From Aquificaceae bacterium (GTDB lineage: Bacteria > Aquificota > Aquificia > Aquificales > Aquificaceae), in assembly GCA_026983685.1 (NCBI GenBank), contig JALSTO010000267.1:1-8489 (forward strand): a stretch of DNA of 8,489 nucleotides, in the 5' to 3' direction. Position 1 is the stretch's first letter; every line of letters begins with the position of its first letter. Below, piece by piece: positions 1-6,234 of this stretch. The notes below the pieces were generated by a model. It was not told where the DNA came from and searched no databases. It saw only the letters and a list, made by a program, of their open reading frames with translations. The translations under genes and the position numbers were made by a program.

Positions 1-165
1 AGAAGTGAGATCTACTTCAGGGCATGGGAGGAACTCAAGAAAGAGGGCATAGAGATACCTTTCCCCCAGAGGGACCTGTGGTTTAAGAATCCCCTCAAGG
101 TGGAGATAGATGAGAGAGGACTTCATGAAAGAGGCTCTAAAGGAGGCAAGGAGAGCTCTTCATAA
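1..165 (+). CDS. MscS-family mechanosensitive channel, C-terminal fragment (5' end outside window)
   Basis: Frame 1 is open from the first base to a TAA at 163-165 and encodes the last 54 residues of a protein. Residues 16-26 read GIEIPFPQRDL, preceded by a helix ending in WEELKKE. This 'helix, then G-I-x-I-P-F-P-Q-R' pattern is the hallmark of the C-terminal alpha/beta domain of small-conductance mechanosensitive (MscS) channels, which open on membrane tension to release osmolytes. Only the cytoplasmic tail is visible, so the membrane helices and the type of MscS cannot be judged. About 20 charged and Ser/Gly-rich residues follow the motif. The frame runs 56 bases into tadA, which is a long overlap. 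The last residues of the channel are therefore dictated partly by the deaminase coding sequence. The family call is fairly secure despite the short fragment. Confidence 0.82.
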   Translation, partial: RSEIYFRAWEELKKEGIEIPFPQRDLWFKNPLKVEIDERGLHERGSKGGKESSS

Positions 166-550
166 GGGTGAGGTCCCCGTGGGGTGCATTGTTGTGAGAG
201 AAGGAGAGATAATCGCCCGTGCCCACAATCTCACCCAATCAAGAAAAGATGCCTCCGCCCATGCGGAGATACTTGCCCTAAGGGAGGCGGCAAGAGAGCT
301 TGGAGACTGGCGCCTTGAGGACTGCGATGTCTATGTCACCTTGGAGCCCTGTGTAATGTGTAGTTACGCCCTCGTTCTGTTCAGGGTGAGGGAGCTCGTC
401 TTCGGAGCCCTTGATGAAAAACATGGAGGTGTGATGAGCCTATACAATATACTTGATGACCCGAGGCTCAATCACAGAGTAAGGTGGGTTTACAGCCCTG
501 TTGAGGAATGCGCGGTATTGCTGAGGGATTTCTTCAGGAAGAGGAGATGA
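110..550 (+). CDS. tadA: tRNA-specific adenosine deaminase TadA
   Basis: A 146-residue zinc deaminase that converts adenosine 34 of the tRNA-Arg(ACG) anticodon to inosine, so that one tRNA reads several arginine codons. The zinc and catalytic site is complete. His51-Ala-Glu53 supplies a zinc ligand and the proton-shuttling glutamate, and Pro80-Cys81-x-x-Cys84 supplies two zinc cysteines. EVPVGCIVV (21-29), TLEPCVMCSYAL (77-88) and the later HGGV..LYNIL..P.LNHRV stretch (105-123) are typical of bacterial TadA rather than of guanine or cytidine deaminases. The length matches the family. The ATG at 110 is preferred because AAGGTGGAG (97-105) lies just upstream and the encoded first residues align with Aquifex TadA as I recall it. 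The in-frame ATG at 125 is an alternative. The gene overlaps the MscS tail upstream by 56 bases and shares ATGA with the next gene. Confidence 0.95.
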   Translation: MREDFMKEALKEARRALHKGEVPVGCIVVREGEIIARAHNLTQSRKDASAHAEILALREAARELGDWRLEDCDVYVTLEPCVMCSYALVLFRVRELVFGALDEKHGGVMSLYNILDDPRLNHRVRWVYSPVEECAVLLRDFFRKRR

Positions 551-834
551 TAGTGGGGGTTATCAGGGTTGAGGTGTACATACCCGATGCGGGTTCCCTC
601 AAGGCAAAGAGAAAGGAGCTCAGGTCAATAAAGGACAGGCTCAGGAGCACCTTCAACGTTTCGGTATCGGAGATAGACAATCAAGATCTATGGCAGAGGG
701 GAAGCATCGGAATAGCCCTTGTCGGGAGCGATACCTCCCATATAAGGGAGAGCCTTGACAGGATAGTCAGTTTCCTTGAAAGGAACTGGTCACACCTGAT
801 ACTCAACATCCGTCAGGAGATAGTGAGCCTGTAA
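547..834 (+). CDS. DUF503 / YlxP-like small protein
   Basis: A 95-residue protein of the DUF503 family, for which YlxP of Bacillus is the known relative. The fit is clear along the whole length: a first beta strand MIVGVIRVEVYIP, then SLKAKRKELRSIKDRLRSTF (18-37), then the signature NVSVSEIDNQDLWQRG (38-53), then a strand and a final helix (IRESLDRIVSFLERN). The biochemical role is not firmly known. In Firmicutes the gene sits between infB and rbfA, which suggests a link to translation or ribosome assembly. Its coupling here to tadA, another translation gene, agrees with that. The frame is open back to an ATG at 508, but the true start is almost certainly the ATG at 547, where the family begins (MIVGV). 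That start overlaps the tadA stop as ATGA, with GAGGAG immediately before it. The protein is probably cytosolic and shows no membrane segment. Confidence 0.9.
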   Translation: MIVGVIRVEVYIPDAGSLKAKRKELRSIKDRLRSTFNVSVSEIDNQDLWQRGSIGIALVGSDTSHIRESLDRIVSFLERNWSHLILNIRQEIVSL

Positions 835-844
835 AATCTTTCCT

Positions 845-2296
845 ATGAGCTTCAGAAACCTTCAGGAGTTCGTCAGGGCACTTGAGAGAGAAGGAGAGCT
901 TGTAAGAGTAAAGGAGAGGCTCTCTCCCATCCTTGAGATAACGGAGGTCATTGATCGGGTCTCAAAGATGCCAGGAGGGGGCAAGGCGCTTCTCTTTGAG
1001 AACGTTGAGGGCTATGAGGTACCTATAGTTGCCAATCTCTACGGCTCCGAGAGGCGTATAAAGATGGCTCTCGGATACGATAACCTTGAGGATATAGGCT
1101 GGAAGCTCTACAGGATACTCAGACCGGAGGTTCCCCAGACCTTCCTTGAAAAGCTCAAAAAACTACCAGAGCTGAAGAAGCTGAGTGATGCCATACCGAA
1201 GGTAGTCAGAAAGGGAGCGGTCCAGGAGGTTGTGGACAGAAACCCCGATCTCTTCAGCCTACCGGTACCCAAATGCTGGCCCAAGGACGGGGGCAGGTAC
1301 ATAACCTTCGGACAGGTGATAACCAAGGACCCTGAGAGCGGAATAAGGAACGTAGGACTGTACAGGCTTCAGGTGCTTGATAAGGACCGCATAGCGGTTC
1401 ACTGGCAGATACACAAGGACGGCAACCACCACTTCTGGAAGGCTAAGAGACTGAAGAGGAGGCTGGAGGTCGCGATCGCCCTCGGGGGTGAGTCCCCCTT
1501 ACCCTACGTTGCCAGCGCACCTCTTCCGCCAGAGGTTGATGAATACCTCTTTGCTGGTGTGATAATGGAGAGACCCGTTGAGCTCGTTAAAGGTATTACA
1601 ATAGAGCTTGAGTATCCAGCCAACGCGGAGATAGTTATAGAGGGCTACGTTGACCCCGAGGAGCCCCTCGTTGATGAAGGTCCCTTCGGAGACCATACGG
1701 GCCACTACACTCCGGTTGACAAGTACCCCCAGATGCACGTGAGCGCTATAGTGAGAAGGGAAAAACCCCTCTTCCTGCACACGATAGTAGGCATACCTCC
1801 GCAGGAGGACAAGTACTTGGGATGGGCTACCGAGAGGATATTTCTCCCCCTCATAAAGTTCAACCTTCCAGAGATTGTTGACTACCACCTGCCAGCGGAA
1901 GGATGCTTTCACAACTTCTGCTTCGTCTCCATAAAGAAGAGATATCCCGGACACGCCTTCAAGGTTGCCTACGCCCTGCTCGGGCTCGGGCTAATGTCCC
2001 TTGAGAAGCACATAGTTGTCTTTGATGAGGACATAGACGTTCAGGACTTCGGGCAGGTCCTCTGGGCATGGGGAAACAATGTGGACCCAGCGAGGGATGT
2101 CCTCATCCTGAAAGGACCGATTGACGTCCTTGACCATGCAACCAACGAGGTTGGCTTTGGAGGGAAGATGGTTGTTGATGCAACAACAAAGTGGAAGGAG
2201 GAAGGATATACCCGAGAATGGCCCGAGGTCATAGAGATGGATCCAGAGGTGAGGAAAAAGATTGATGAGATATGGGAGAAACTCGGAATAGAGTGA
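845..2296 (+). CDS. ubiD: UbiD-family prenylated-FMN decarboxylase, probably for quinone synthesis
   Basis: A 483-residue decarboxylase of the UbiD family, which uses prenylated FMN (made by UbiX) and a divalent metal to remove a carboxyl group from an aromatic or naphthoquinone precursor. Visible landmarks are NVGLYR (169-174, cofactor-side Arg174), the strand PVELVKG (244-250, Glu246/Lys249), DEGPFGDHTGHYTP (277-290) with acidic residues Glu278 and Asp283, PEIVDYHLPAEGC (342-354), and DATTKW (445-450). Asp at the second acidic position of EGPFGD matches the quinone-pathway UbiD proteins, whereas the fungal Fdc1 type has Glu. No signal peptide or transmembrane segment is seen. Length is close to the E. 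coli enzyme. The ATG at 845 lies 10 bases after the upstream stop, with no obvious Shine-Dalgarno, so coupling to upstream translation is likely. Aquificales make naphthoquinones by the futalosine route, where a UbiD-like enzyme (MqnL) acts; that assignment is inference. UbiX is not in the window. Confidence 0.9.
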   Translation: MSFRNLQEFVRALEREGELVRVKERLSPILEITEVIDRVSKMPGGGKALLFENVEGYEVPIVANLYGSERRIKMALGYDNLEDIGWKLYRILRPEVPQTFLEKLKKLPELKKLSDAIPKVVRKGAVQEVVDRNPDLFSLPVPKCWPKDGGRYITFGQVITKDPESGIRNVGLYRLQVLDKDRIAVHWQIHKDGNHHFWKAKRLKRRLEVAIALGGESPLPYVASAPLPPEVDEYLFAGVIMERPVELVKGITIELEYPANAEIVIEGYVDPEEPLVDEGPFGDHTGHYTPVDKYPQMHVSAIVRREKPLFLHTIVGIPPQEDKYLGWATERIFLPLIKFNLPEIVDYHLPAEGCFHNFCFVSIKKRYPGHAFKVAYALLGLGLMSLEKHIVVFDEDIDVQDFGQVLWAWGNNVDPARDVLILKGPIDVLDHATNEVGFGGKMVVDATTKWKEEGYTREWPEVIEMDPEVRKKIDEIWEKLGIE

Positions 2297-2302
2297 AAGA
2301 AC

Positions 2303-2497
2303 ATGAGAAGACTTATTGAGCTTTTAATAAAGAGGAGTAAGCCCCTTAGGGTAAACTCCTCCAATCTGGAGATAGACTACACCCACCTGTTCATAGCCTT
2401 GAAGAACAGAAGACCTAAGGGGAGTGCCTTTGAAGCTAAGGCGAGGCTGATAAAGGAGAGAGGAAGGTCAGCCCTTAAGCGTCCCGAGAGGCTTTAG
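2303..2497 (+). CDS. Small basic protein of unknown function (64 aa)
   Basis: I do not recognise this protein. The ORF starts 6 bases after the UbiD stop, in the same orientation. It encodes a strongly basic 64-residue product with 18 Lys/Arg against 6 Asp/Glu. An N-terminal amphipathic helix (RRLIELLIKR) is followed by a middle stretch DYTHLFIALKNRRPKG and a Lys/Arg-rich C-terminal helix (EAKARLIKERGRSALKR). No membrane helix or cysteine is present. Its codon choice (AGG, AGA, ATA, GAG) matches the neighbouring genes, which favours a real gene. Against it, the ribosome site is weak (GAAAGAAC) and the last 30 bases overlap the 3' end of convergent rtcB. Without this ORF, about 170 bases between ubiD and rtcB would be empty, which is unusual in so compact a region. 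The charge suggests an RNA- or ribosome-associated protein, but that is speculation. Confidence 0.5.
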   Translation: MRRLIELLIKRSKPLRVNSSNLEIDYTHLFIALKNRRPKGSAFEAKARLIKERGRSALKRPERL

Positions 2498-5296
2498 CCT
2501 CGCGACCACCTTGGCTATGCCAAGGTCATTTATAACCCTCACCACCTCGGTAACATCTTTGTAAGCCTGAGGGATCTCCTCCATTATAGTTCCCCTGCCC
2601 CGGGCTACAACCGTGAGCCCTGCTATAACCCTCTCAAGACTCTGCTCTTTTACGAACTTCTTAGCCTTTCTCCTTGACATAACTCTCCCTGCACCGTGGC
2701 ACGCTGTTCCGAAGCTCATCTTCATTGAGTCCGGCTGACCGACGAGCAGGTAGGAGGCTCTGCCCATATCACCCGGTATTATGACGGGCTGACCCACATC
2801 CCTGTAAGCAGGAGGAACTTCTGGGCTGAAGGGAGGGAAGGCTCTGGTGGCACCCTTCCTGTGGACCACCACTTTCTTTGTCCTGCCACCCACATCGTGC
2901 TCCTCAACCTTAGCTATGTTGTGGGCGTGGTCGTATATGAGCCTGTAGCCAAAATCCTCCCAAGAGAGCCCGAGATATCTCCTGACTGTGTTCGCAGTCT
3001 TGAAGCCGAGTATCTGTCTGTTGGCAAAGGCATAGTTTGCTGCAGCGCACATCGCCCTGAAGTAGCTCTGCCCCTCGTTGGAGAGGAAGGGCATGCAGGC
3101 GAGCTGTGGGTCGGGGAGCTCTATCCCGTACTTGGGAAGGGAACTGAGAGCAACCTTGAGGTAATCGGTACAGACCTGGTGCCCGAAGCCTCTTGAGCCC
3201 GAATGCACCATTATGGTCACCTGACCCTCCCGCAGACCAACCTTCTGGGCTACCTCCTCATCGTATATCTCCTCAACCACCTGAATCTCTACAAAGTGGT
3301 TCCCGGAGCCTACGGTCCCGAGCTCATCAGAACCCCTCTCGTAGGCTTCCTTTGACGCCTTGGAAGGGTCAGCGTCGGGCAGAGCCCCAAAGCTCTCTAT
3401 GTGATCCGTGTCTTCCTCAAAGCCGTATCCGTGCTCAATAGCCCAGCGGGCTCCTTTTACCAGCACCTCCTCCATACTCGTCCTTGAGAGCTTTATGTCT
3501 CCCGTTGAACCGACACCAGCCGGCACATTTCGGAGAACTTCGTTCATTATCTCCTTTATCTTTGGAGCGACCTCAGCTGAGCTGAGGTTTGTGGCTATAA
3601 GCCTGACACCGCAGTTGGAGACTACAAAGCTCTGGGCTATGAAGTTGTGCTCTTCGTCAATCACCGTAAAATCGTAAACCCAGCCGTCGTAAGCCACCTC
3701 TTCAACGGATTCAACCCTGTCCCAAACTACATCTCCGCTTGTATTCCTTTCAACCCACTCTTCAAAGGTAAGGGCTTCGCTTCCTATACGGACACCGCTC
3801 CTACTCTCATAAACGCTCCTTTCTACAAACCTCTTATTTATTGAGAGCACCTGTGCTATTTCCCCAACACCCATACCCGAAGCTTTTAATATCTTTGCCC
3901 TCTCTGCCTTAATCTCTCTTTCCCTCCTGACAGCCCTCTTGTATCTCAGATAGGCTGCAGACAGTCTTGCCAGCCTCTCCCTATAGGAGGAGTACTCGTA
4001 GGCTATCTCCTCAAAGAATTTGATTAAGTTTTCTTCCTCCATGGAGATAGAGAGCCTCAGTCTTACGCTTTTCCTATCTTTGAATTCTTCTGTACCCTGA
4101 ACTTTTATACCTAACTCCATTAAAAGTTGAGCTATCTGATGTATAAACCTGCGCCCGCTTTCAATGTACCCCTCTCGCTTACTGAGAGAAAAGATAAGGT
4201 TTGTGAAGTTGTATCCCTTTAACGTCATGGGCTTATTCATCTCAGCACCGAACAGTCCAGCAAGATAGAGTCTCTTCATCCATTTCGGGAGTTTAAATAT
4301 CCAATCGGGCACGTAGAAGTCCTGCAGAGTCTTCTTTCCGAGGGGGACCCCTAAAGACCTCATCAGAGAAACAAGGGATTTAGAAGGCACATAAAGGTGG
4401 TTTTCCTTAGTGTTATAGATCTTCCCGTCAAGTTCAACCCTTTTTGAGCGTGTGTATACACCACAGGGATTAAAGCCGAGCTTTCTAATATCGTCAGCGA
4501 TACGCCTAAGATCATCCTCTGAACCGTAGATATTCACCCTGTCCTTGGATAGGTTCCCGTCACCCGTTATGTAACCTATAAGCTTGAGAAGTATGGGAAG
4601 CTTTTTGTTTCTGGTATGAAGAGGAAGAAGACCTCTCTTTGCAAGCTCCCTGTCATGATTGAGATCTCCTGTAGTTTCAAGTATGGTAAAGTCCTCGGGT
4701 TCTTCATACTCTATACCCCTGAAGGGATACACGCCAACGCTATCATTAACATCTATAAACCTTGCTTCCACCATGCCCTTAGGTGTTAAGAGGGGGTGGT
4801 CTGAGGTGAGCAGGAGCTCATACCCGAGCCGGGTCCTTATGCGCAGGAGTTTGTCATCCCACTTCTTGAACAAGAGAACAGGCTCAACAGTTTTTGAACG
4901 ATATTCTCTTGAAACTCCCACCAAATTGCATTTTTTGAAGTCTTCAATTCTGAACCTATAGCCAAACTCTGAGAGGATTTCCGTTCCTTCTGGAAGGCAG
5001 TTGATATCGTAGCCAACACTTCCGGGGCTTATTATTCCCGTCTCCACATCGGTCGCCATAACCCCGCCGACGGGAAAGCCGTAGCCCACATGAACATCGG
5101 GCATGACGTATATAGCCTTCTGGACACCCCTCAGAGTGGAAGCGTTTGCAGCCTGCTTTATCGCATCCTCTTCAAGGAGCTCAAAGAGCGTGTCGCTGAG
5201 ATAGAGTACTACGGGAACCTTCTGCCCCTCAACGCTTCCCTTTGGAAGCTCCCATATAAACTCCCCTCTCCTCTCAAGGGACTCCTTAAGAGCCAT
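2468..5296 (-). CDS. rtcB: RNA-splicing ligase RtcB interrupted by an in-frame intein (942-aa precursor)
   Basis: Encodes the GTP- and Mn2+-dependent ligase that joins RNA 2',3'-cyclic phosphate or 3'-phosphate ends to 5'-OH ends, in RNA repair or tRNA splicing. The precursor is 942 residues. Removing residues 100-561 leaves a 480-residue ligase, the normal family size. Metal and nucleotide residues are all present: Asp97 in SVGYDIN, Cys562 (mature Cys100), GNHFVE (665-670; mature His205), HSGSRG (698-703; mature His236), DHAHN (789-793; mature His330), and TACHGAGR (864-871), whose His867 (mature His405) is the guanylated residue. The C-terminus (VARLKPLGTLKG) is typical. The ATG is preceded by the near-perfect ribosome site AAGGAGGTT with 5 bases between. 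It is the last of three minus-strand genes, 23 bases after the globin sensor. No archease gene, a common RtcB activator, is in the window. The ligase portion has GC like its neighbours. Confidence 0.96.
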   Translation of the reverse strand: MALKESLERRGEFIWELPKGSVEGQKVPVVLYLSDTLFELLEEDAIKQAANASTLRGVQKAIYVMPDVHVGYGFPVGGVMATDVETGIISPGSVGYDINCLPEGTEILSEFGYRFRIEDFKKCNLVGVSREYRSKTVEPVLLFKKWDDKLLRIRTRLGYELLLTSDHPLLTPKGMVEARFIDVNDSVGVYPFRGIEYEEPEDFTILETTGDLNHDRELAKRGLLPLHTRNKKLPILLKLIGYITGDGNLSKDRVNIYGSEDDLRRIADDIRKLGFNPCGVYTRSKRVELDGKIYNTKENHLYVPSKSLVSLMRSLGVPLGKKTLQDFYVPDWIFKLPKWMKRLYLAGLFGAEMNKPMTLKGYNFTNLIFSLSKREGYIESGRRFIHQIAQLLMELGIKVQGTEEFKDRKSVRLRLSISMEEENLIKFFEEIAYEYSSYRERLARLSAAYLRYKRAVRREREIKAERAKILKASGMGVGEIAQVLSINKRFVERSVYESRSGVRIGSEALTFEEWVERNTSGDVVWDRVESVEEVAYDGWVYDFTVIDEEHNFIAQSFVVSNCGVRLIATNLSSAEVAPKIKEIMNEVLRNVPAGVGSTGDIKLSRTSMEEVLVKGARWAIEHGYGFEEDTDHIESFGALPDADPSKASKEAYERGSDELGTVGSGNHFVEIQVVEEIYDEEVAQKVGLREGQVTIMVHSGSRGFGHQVCTDYLKVALSSLPKYGIELPDPQLACMPFLSNEGQSYFRAMCAAANYAFANRQILGFKTANTVRRYLGLSWEDFGYRLIYDHAHNIAKVEEHDVGGRTKKVVVHRKGATRAFPPFSPEVPPAYRDVGQPVIIPGDMGRASYLLVGQPDSMKMSFGTACHGAGRVMSRRKAKKFVKEQSLERVIAGLTVVARGRGTIMEEIPQAYKDVTEVVRVINDLGIAKVVARLKPLGTLKG
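3614..4999 (-). mobile_element. RtcB intein with LAGLIDADG homing endonuclease (462 aa)
   Basis: A protein-splicing element occupying precursor residues 100-561, between ...GYDIN and CGVRL.... It starts with Cys100 (block A, CLPEGTEIL). Block B is LLLTSDHPLLT (161-171), with the conserved Thr and His. Block F is GWVYDFTVIDEEHNFIA (538-554), and the element ends VVSN before Cys562. The endonuclease has two LAGLIDADG-like motifs: LIGYITGDG (239-247, acid Asp246) and LAGLFGAEM (345-353, Glu352 at the catalytic-acid position). A putative helix-turn-helix follows at about 468-496 (bases 3809-3895). The frame has no break, so splicing and homing could both be active. The residue before the terminal Asn is Ser instead of the usual His. 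Hand counts on single 60-base lines give 33-45% GC inside (lines at 4081, 4201, 4441) and 58-62% in flanking ligase DNA (2701, 3301), suggesting later acquisition. The first downstream residue is RtcB's catalytic Cys, a site also used by archaeal RtcB inteins. Confidence 0.95.
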
Positions 5297-5301
5297 GATC
5301 C

Positions 5302-5310
5302 AACCTCCTT
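5302..5310 (-). promoter_or_regulatory. Strong Shine-Dalgarno site of rtcB
   Basis: Read on the minus strand, the 23-base gap before rtcB contains AAGGAGGTT, then ATC and adjoining bases, then the ATG. This matches the anti-Shine-Dalgarno end of 16S rRNA almost completely and is the clearest ribosome site on this strand. It fixes the rtcB start and suggests that RtcB is translated efficiently and independently of the upstream globin gene. The rest of the gap is very AT-rich (AATTAATAAATATT). Confidence 0.75.
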
Positions 5311-5319
5311 CAATATTTA

Positions 5320-6234
5320 TTAATTTTTTTCTGCCTGCCCTTCAACCTTGTGGATCAACCAGTAAACCACTCCGAGGGAGATAATAACTCCTCCAAGGCT
5401 GAGGAGCTCGTGAACCTTCTCAGGTGTGAGGGAAACTATCAGTATCTTCCTTATAAGTGCAGCTAACGCAACACCTACAAAGACCTTTAGGCTTATTACA
5501 CCGCTCCTTATGTGTTTTATCTCGTGGGCAAGGAGCTCTGAGATCGCGTAGATTATGAGGATTGAACCGAGGATGCTCAGACCTCCCCTCTCTAAGGGCA
5601 GATCCCCAACGATAACGAGGAAAAACTCATAAAGCACCCATGCTATGAGGAATGCTCCCACAACAAAGAGGGAGACTACTATGAACAGGTCAAGAAACCA
5701 GAGCCCCTTCTGTACATTTTGAATGAGGAAATTCTGAAGCTTTCCTACGGACAGGTATGCTTTAAGCTCCTCATCCCTGTGGGAGTTGAGAATTATGTCA
5801 AGGTTGAGGTCAAGAGCTTTCCCCACAGACTTCATAACCCTGTCCCTCTGGGTGGTACAGCCCAGCTCACCGGTCAGCTTCTCGTAAAGGAACGTCCTCA
5901 CAAAGCTCATGGATGCCTGCACATAATGGGGAGGTAACCCTATACGGAAGTGAACCTCACCGATCCTCTGCACCTTCCTCAGGTAATTTTCGTCGTAGGG
6001 CTGGCTGAAGACCTCAACAAACCACTTCTTAACCTCCTCCCTGTGCCTCTCTCTCGTTTCCCCGCCGGGTATGTAGTCCTCCAAATCCTCAAATTTCTCA
6101 AGGTAGTCGTAGAAGCTCTCTATGAACTCATCAGCCCAGTTGGAGACGTTAGGGGCTAAGCTCCTGAGGTTCTCCTCATCTTCCCGACTCCACTCATAGT
6201 GAACTTTCAACTCCTCAAGACTTACCATGGTCAC
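5320..6234 (-). CDS. Globin-coupled sensor with C-terminal PsiE-like membrane domain
   Basis: A 304-residue two-part protein. Residues from about 5 to 155 form a protoglobin/globin-coupled-sensor domain. The block KVQRIGEVHFRIGLPPHYV (87-105) carries the expected proximal heme ligand His95 and the diagnostic 'IGxxHxRIGL' signature. WFVEVFSQPYDENY (71-84) is the preceding conserved stretch, and FYDYL (41-45) gives candidate B10 tyrosines. Residues from about 177 to 296 hold four hydrophobic segments (about 183-209, 218-237, 247-268, 277-294). SELLAHEIKHIR and FVGVALAALIRKILIVSL resemble the phosphate-starvation-inducible PsiE family, whose biochemical function is unknown. The expected product is an inner-membrane protein with a cytoplasmic O2/NO/CO- or redox-sensing heme domain. 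No GGDEF, kinase or chemotaxis output module is present, so the membrane domain itself is presumably the output. The start is GTG at 6234, overlapping the symporter stop; an ATG at 6228 is an equally plausible start (302 aa), with AAGGTG upstream. Confidence 0.87.
   Translation of the reverse strand: MTMVSLEELKVHYEWSREDEENLRSLAPNVSNWADEFIESFYDYLEKFEDLEDYIPGGETRERHREEVKKWFVEVFSQPYDENYLRKVQRIGEVHFRIGLPPHYVQASMSFVRTFLYEKLTGELGCTTQRDRVMKSVGKALDLNLDIILNSHRDEELKAYLSVGKLQNFLIQNVQKGLWFLDLFIVVSLFVVGAFLIAWVLYEFFLVIVGDLPLERGGLSILGSILIIYAISELLAHEIKHIRSGVISLKVFVGVALAALIRKILIVSLTPEKVHELLSLGGVIISLGVVYWLIHKVEGQAEKN

Noticed and set aside
110..550. Deaminase as a guanine/cytidine deaminase or a toxin/editing effector
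   Set aside because: Length, the EVPVG and TLEPCVMCSYAL blocks and the LNHRV region are those of tRNA deaminase TadA, and the neighbours are housekeeping genes.
1108..2364. Open frames on the minus strand across ubiD (1108-1326, 1499-1954, 2041-2364)
   Set aside because: They lie antisense to a well-conserved gene, have no recognisable motifs and show Ser/Phe/Pro-rich or otherwise atypical composition. They are mirror effects of the ubiD codon pattern.
2485..2504. Hairpin CGAGAGGC-TTTA-GCCTCGCG at the convergent junction as a bidirectional terminator
   Set aside because: The stem has a mismatch, no T-run follows it in either direction, and it lies inside the rtcB coding end and across the small ORF's stop. 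It may still matter as RNA structure, but it is not supported as a terminator.
2861..3844. Plus-strand open frames opposite rtcB and its intein
   Set aside because: The translations show no domain pattern. The minus-strand RtcB frame explains every base.
5318..5331. Run of seven A at the end of the globin-PsiE gene as a programmed frameshift site
   Set aside because: The run lies two codons before the stop, and a shift would change almost nothing. It is more likely just AT-rich DNA before the rtcB ribosome site.
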